Both the position numbers and the translations under genes were made by a program. The notes below the pieces were generated by a model. The model was not told the DNA's origin. It did no database searches and was given only the letters and a program-made list of their open reading frames with translations. DNA of 64,000 bases, taken from assembly GCF_021650705.1 (NCBI RefSeq), contig NZ_CP087138.1:1736001-1800000 (forward strand), read 5' to 3'. The number at the start of each line of letters is the position of its first letter. The first letter of the stretch is position 1. Positions 61,119 to 64,000 of this stretch are shown one piece after another. This stretch comes from Pseudomonas sp. KNUC1026 (GTDB lineage: Bacteria; Pseudomonadota; Gammaproteobacteria; Pseudomonadales; Pseudomonadaceae).

Positions 61119-61936
61119 TAGGCTGCCCGCGTTTTCGCCCAGGTATCGACTGCCATGGCCCTGGCCACACCCCCGCGTTCGCCCCTGCCGCCCAGGCATT
61201 ACAGCCCTTGGCCAAACACTATCGGCCTGGCCTGAGCATCGAGCCCCATCACCACGAATGGGGCCAGTTGCTGCACGCCGTCAGCGGGATGATGTGGGTC
61301 GACACACCCAGCGCCTCGCTGCTTGTACCGCCGCAACGCGCCGTGTGGCTGCCGCCTGGCCTGCCGCACGGGATCCGAGTGGTCAGCGAGCTGCAGATGC
61401 GCAACCTGTACCTGCCGCCAGCATTGGCCGCAACCGTGGGTGAGCGGTTGGCGGTGCTTGAGGTGTCGCCCTTGTTGCGTGAGCTGGTAATACGCAGAGT
61501 GGGCCTGGGCGAGGCTGAGCCGGCCCACTACGCCCAGGCGCTGGACCAATTGCTGGTGCTGGAGCTGCACGCAGCACCGCCCGGTGGCTTGCGCGTGCCG
61601 ATGCCGGAGGCGGGTGATCGGCGTTTGCTCGCCGTATGCACGGCGGTGATGGCCGAGCCCTCTCAGCAGCTTACGTTCGAGCGGCACGCCGTGGGCGCAG
61701 GTGCCAGCACCCGCACCCTGGCAAGGTTGTTCCAGGCCGAGCTAGGCATGGGTTTTGTGCAGTGGCGGCGCCAGGTGCAACTGGCGCATGCGGTGGCTGA
61801 GCGGCTTCAGGGTGTGCCGGTAGGGCGGATCGCGCGCTCATTGGGCTACGAGCCGGGCAGCTTCAGCGAGATGTTCCGCAGCGCGCTGGGCGTCTCGCCC
61901 TCGGCCTTCGGCCCGCACGCTTGTCCGATTCCCTGA
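61115..61936 (+). CDS. AraC-family regulator, start uncertain
   Basis: A regulator with an N-terminal cupin domain (GLSIEPHHHEWGQLLHAVSG, PPQRAVWLPPGLPH) and a C-terminal double helix-turn-helix (ASTRTLARLFQAELGMGFVQ, ARSLGYEPGSFSEMFRSAL). The start at 61115 has an ATGA overlap with the thioredoxin stop and gives 273 residues. Alternatively, ATG at 61155 (MALATPP) lies in another frame and would give a 260-residue protein if one C were missing from CCCCC near 61170. Given the many such shifts nearby, both options stay open. Confidence 0.75.
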   Translation: MIGCPRFRPGIDCHGPGHTPAFAPAAQALQPLAKHYRPGLSIEPHHHEWGQLLHAVSGMMWVDTPSASLLVPPQRAVWLPPGLPHGIRVVSELQMRNLYLPPALAATVGERLAVLEVSPLLRELVIRRVGLGEAEPAHYAQALDQLLVLELHAAPPGGLRVPMPEAGDRRLLAVCTAVMAEPSQQLTFERHAVGAGASTRTLARLFQAELGMGFVQWRRQVQLAHAVAERLQGVPVGRIARSLGYEPGSFSEMFRSALGVSPSAFGPHACPIP

Positions 61937-62007
61937 AGCCTCTGGCAGATACGCAAGGTACCTGTTCGTTAGCCTGCAGCCTTCTTTGACTCGCCAGGAT
62001 ATCGACC

Positions 62008-62970
62008 ATGCAAGCCTTGCAGTTTCACGCCACCGGGAGCCTCGATCACTTGAACCTGGTAGACCTGCCTGTCCCGGTACCAACCGAGGGTGAGGTGCTG
62101 GTAAGGGTCGAGGCTGCTGGCCTCAACCCCAGTGACATGAAAAACGTGCTCGGGCGCTTTCCCTATACGACACTGCCGCGAATCCCCGGCCGAGATTTCG
62201 CGGGCGTGGTCGAGCAAGGCCCGGCGGCACTGTTGGGGCAGGCGGTGTGGGGCACCGGGCGCGGTCCAGGCTTTACCCGTGACGGTGCGCATGCGCGCTA
62301 TCTCACCGTGCCGGCGGCTGGCGTTGCGCTCAAGCCGGAGTGTTTGAGTTTCGCCCAGGCGGCGAGCCTCGGCGTGCCTTACACGACGGCCTGGGATGCA
62401 CTGGAGCGTGCGCGGGTGGTGGCCAATACCCGCCTGCTGGTGATCGGTGCCAATGGCGCGGTGGGCCAGGCGGCCCTGGCCCTGGCGCAATTGCGCGGTG
62501 CCCGTGTGCTGGCGGCCGTTCGGCGGCCGGAGCAGGCTGAGCCCCTGCGCGCCAGAGGCATCGCCACACTGCTGCTGGGCCGGGCAGAGGATTTACCCGC
62601 GCAGGTTGAGGCGGTGTACCCCGGCGGTGCCGAGGTGATTTTCGACACCACAGGCTTCTGGCTGCCGGCAGCGGTCAACGCCCTGGCCACCTTCGGCCGG
62701 GTCGCGATCATCGCAGCTCCTGTGGAGGGTGAGGTGCAATTGCCAGCGCTGTCGCTCTATCGCCGAGGCGGGGAGCTGGTGGGGGTCAATTCCTTGCTGT
62801 ACGACACTGTCGCCTGCGCCGCCATGCTGCGAGCGTTCGGCGGAGCGTTCGATAACGGGACTTTGCCCACGCCCCCAGCCCCGCGGCAGGTAGCCCTGTC
62901 TGAGGGCATCAATTGCTATCGCGCGTTGCAGGCCGGGAGCAGCGAAAAGGTCGTGCTGCTACCTGATTGA
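62008..62970 (+). CDS. quinone oxidoreductase-like zinc-free MDR protein
   Basis: A 320-residue medium-chain reductase of the quinone oxidoreductase (QOR/zeta-crystallin) type, without zinc-binding Cys. Motifs: EAAGLNPSDMKNVLGRFPY, PGRDFAGVV, and the nucleotide site VIGANGAVGQAALALAQ. NADPH-dependent reduction of an enone or quinone is expected. It has its own start and lies between an AraC regulator and a response regulator. Confidence 0.87.
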   Translation: MQALQFHATGSLDHLNLVDLPVPVPTEGEVLVRVEAAGLNPSDMKNVLGRFPYTTLPRIPGRDFAGVVEQGPAALLGQAVWGTGRGPGFTRDGAHARYLTVPAAGVALKPECLSFAQAASLGVPYTTAWDALERARVVANTRLLVIGANGAVGQAALALAQLRGARVLAAVRRPEQAEPLRARGIATLLLGRAEDLPAQVEAVYPGGAEVIFDTTGFWLPAAVNALATFGRVAIIAAPVEGEVQLPALSLYRRGGELVGVNSLLYDTVACAAMLRAFGGAFDNGTLPTPPAPRQVALSEGINCYRALQAGSSEKVVLLPD

Positions 62971-63086
62971 ATCAACCGTCCGTCGGTTGGTATCAGGAGG
63001 GTCACGAATTATCTGCCGTTACTGTTGACGAATCACATAAGCGCAGAGGCAACCCTCTATACGAATGAAATCAGGAAGCGAATCAA

Positions 63087-63500
63087 ATGGATGGCGCAAC
63101 TTTCAAAGAAGCCGACGTAATGGCCAAGCGGCGCGTGATGGTCGTTGAAGACGAGCCAATCATCCGGGAGTTCGTGTGTGAACTGCTGAGTGCCGAGGGT
63201 TATGAGATCGAAGACTACGAGTCTGCTGACGAGGCCTTTGGCTGCCTCAAGGATCACGCCGACAAGATCGACCTGCTGATCACCGACATCCGCATGCCGG
63301 GTGAGCTCGATGGTGCAGACCTGACCAATCTGGTGCTCGACCAGTGGCCGTCGATTCGGGTGATCGTGATGTCTGGCCACGAGACGCCGGAGACGGCCGG
63401 CATTGCCAGCCGCGTCGCATTCTTGCCCAAGCCATGGAGCATTGGGCAGCTGATCGACAGTGTGCAGGATGTGACGGCCTTCCAGCCCGTCGCTCACTGA
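63087..63500 (+). CDS. single-domain response regulator
   Basis: A 137-residue receiver-only protein. The acidic pair is in VVEDEPIIRE, the phosphorylated Asp in LLITDIRMPGE, Ser/Thr in VIVMSGHE and Lys in FLPKPWS. There is no output domain, so it passes a signal by protein contact. Two starts are possible (63087 and 63120). The last seven bases overlap the convergent recombinase gene. Confidence 0.85.
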   Translation: MDGATFKEADVMAKRRVMVVEDEPIIREFVCELLSAEGYEIEDYESADEAFGCLKDHADKIDLLITDIRMPGELDGADLTNLVLDQWPSIRVIVMSGHETPETAGIASRVAFLPKPWSIGQLIDSVQDVTAFQPVAH

Positions 63501-64000
63501 CCGGGCAAGGCGGGCGGCCCGTCCTGGGCCAGCCCGCCGAACGACGCTGCCGGGTCGATATAGCGCAGCGCCGATTTCACATCTTTCCAGCCGACATAGG
63601 CCATCAGGCTTTTCAGGTCCCAGCCGTTCGCGGTTGCCCAGGTAGCGAAACCGCGCCTGAGCGAATGGCTTGAGTACGCCGCCGCCGGCACCCCACCGCG
63701 TTCGAGAATGCCGCGCATCAGCGGGATCAGGCTGTTGCTGTGCAGTGGCGTTTCAGCCAGCCGGCCCCAACGATCGATCCCACGAAACACCGGCCCCTTG
63801 GCAATTCCGGCTGCCGTGATCCAGTTCAGATAGGCCTGCACCGGGCACAGGCTGTTAAGCGCCGGGGTGCGCAGCCGGCTGCCGAGGTTTTGCCGGTCGC
63901 CCTTGCTGCGAGGCAGGTACAGCTCGATGCCGACGCCGGCCTGGGCGCGAATGTGCTCGACCTGCAAACGAGCCAGTTCATCGCTGCGCAACCCGCGCCA
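63494..64000 (-). CDS. tyrosine recombinase/integrase, N-terminal end outside the window
   Basis: The frame is open to the window edge, so only the C-terminal catalytic domain is seen (169 residues). GLRSDEL holds the first Arg, HSLRRGFAT the His-x-x-Arg box, and WKDVKSALRYID the nucleophilic Tyr. All catalytic positions are intact. This type of recombinase is used by phages, islands and integron-like units. Whether it belongs to a mobile element starting beyond 64000 cannot be told. Confidence 0.85.
   Translation of the reverse strand, partial: WRGLRSDELARLQVEHIRAQAGVGIELYLPRSKGDRQNLGSRLRTPALNSLCPVQAYLNWITAAGIAKGPVFRGIDRWGRLAETPLHSNSLIPLMRGILERGGVPAAAYSSHSLRRGFATWATANGWDLKSLMAYVGWKDVKSALRYIDPAASFGGLAQDGPPALPGQ

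Overview
The window reads as chromosomal DNA of a Pseudomonas, most likely the P. putida / P. fluorescens lineage. GC content is high, codon use is G/C-ending, and recognisable gene sets include a LigD-Ku end-joining pair, a ~1620-residue NAD-glutamate dehydrogenase, a MexEF-OprN-type efflux operon, B12-dependent metH, cobM-cobE, nfuA and AlgE-type R-module proteins. No rRNA, tRNA or CRISPR array was recognised.

Layout. 0-9.4 kb: an EAL-domain tail, a catalase-family protein, a YdeP-type molybdopterin oxidoreductase, a small hydrophilic protein, a DUF421 membrane protein, a CinA-like protein, then ligD-ku; this looks like a stress/stationary-phase neighbourhood. 9.4-12.2 kb: two periplasmic binding proteins flanking a membrane diguanylate cyclase in one operon. 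12.5-17.4 kb: gdhB. 17.4-22.7 kb: REP-type repeat, COG4705 membrane protein, OmpR-type regulator, GntR regulator coupled to a hybrid histidine kinase, and a MITE-like element. 22.7-28.6 kb: mexE-mexF-oprN with a MexT-type box upstream, then LysR regulators, SDR, AraC regulator, azoreductase, hydrolase and transporters to 37.5 kb. 37.8-38.5 kb: an AT-rich orphan Rhs tip. 38.6-49.6 kb: aldo/keto reductase, FKBP, glycerate kinase, REP repeats, a di-heme cytochrome/catalase-like pair, and a large secreted SGNH/R-module protein. 49.8-57.2 kb: metH, acyltransferase, nfuA, cobM-cobE. 57.3-64 kb: an AlgE-type mannuronan C5-epimerase, alcohol dehydrogenase, thioredoxin, regulators, and a tyrosine recombinase running off the end.

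A striking global property is the number of broken reading frames. At least 13 single-base shifts interrupt otherwise intact genes (cinA-like, diguanylate cyclase, hybrid kinase, mexF, a LysR gene twice, an AraC gene, rhs, glycerate kinase, a catalase-like gene, a histidine phosphatase, metH, an acyltransferase). All but one are a missing base, several in short G or C runs. Adding or removing one base restores a full-length, family-typical protein every time. Sequencing or assembly error is the most economical explanation, so these genes are described here as single interrupted genes.

Functionally the window joins three themes: stress survival (end joining, peroxide/catalase-like proteins, efflux, azoreductase), surface polysaccharide modification (two secreted R-module enzymes expected to act on alginate), and one-carbon/cobalamin metabolism (metH near cobM-cobE). 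The less described units are the binding protein-cyclase-binding protein operon, the R-module SGNH enzyme paired at a distance with an epimerase, the di-heme cytochrome/catalase-like pair, and the orphan Rhs tip.
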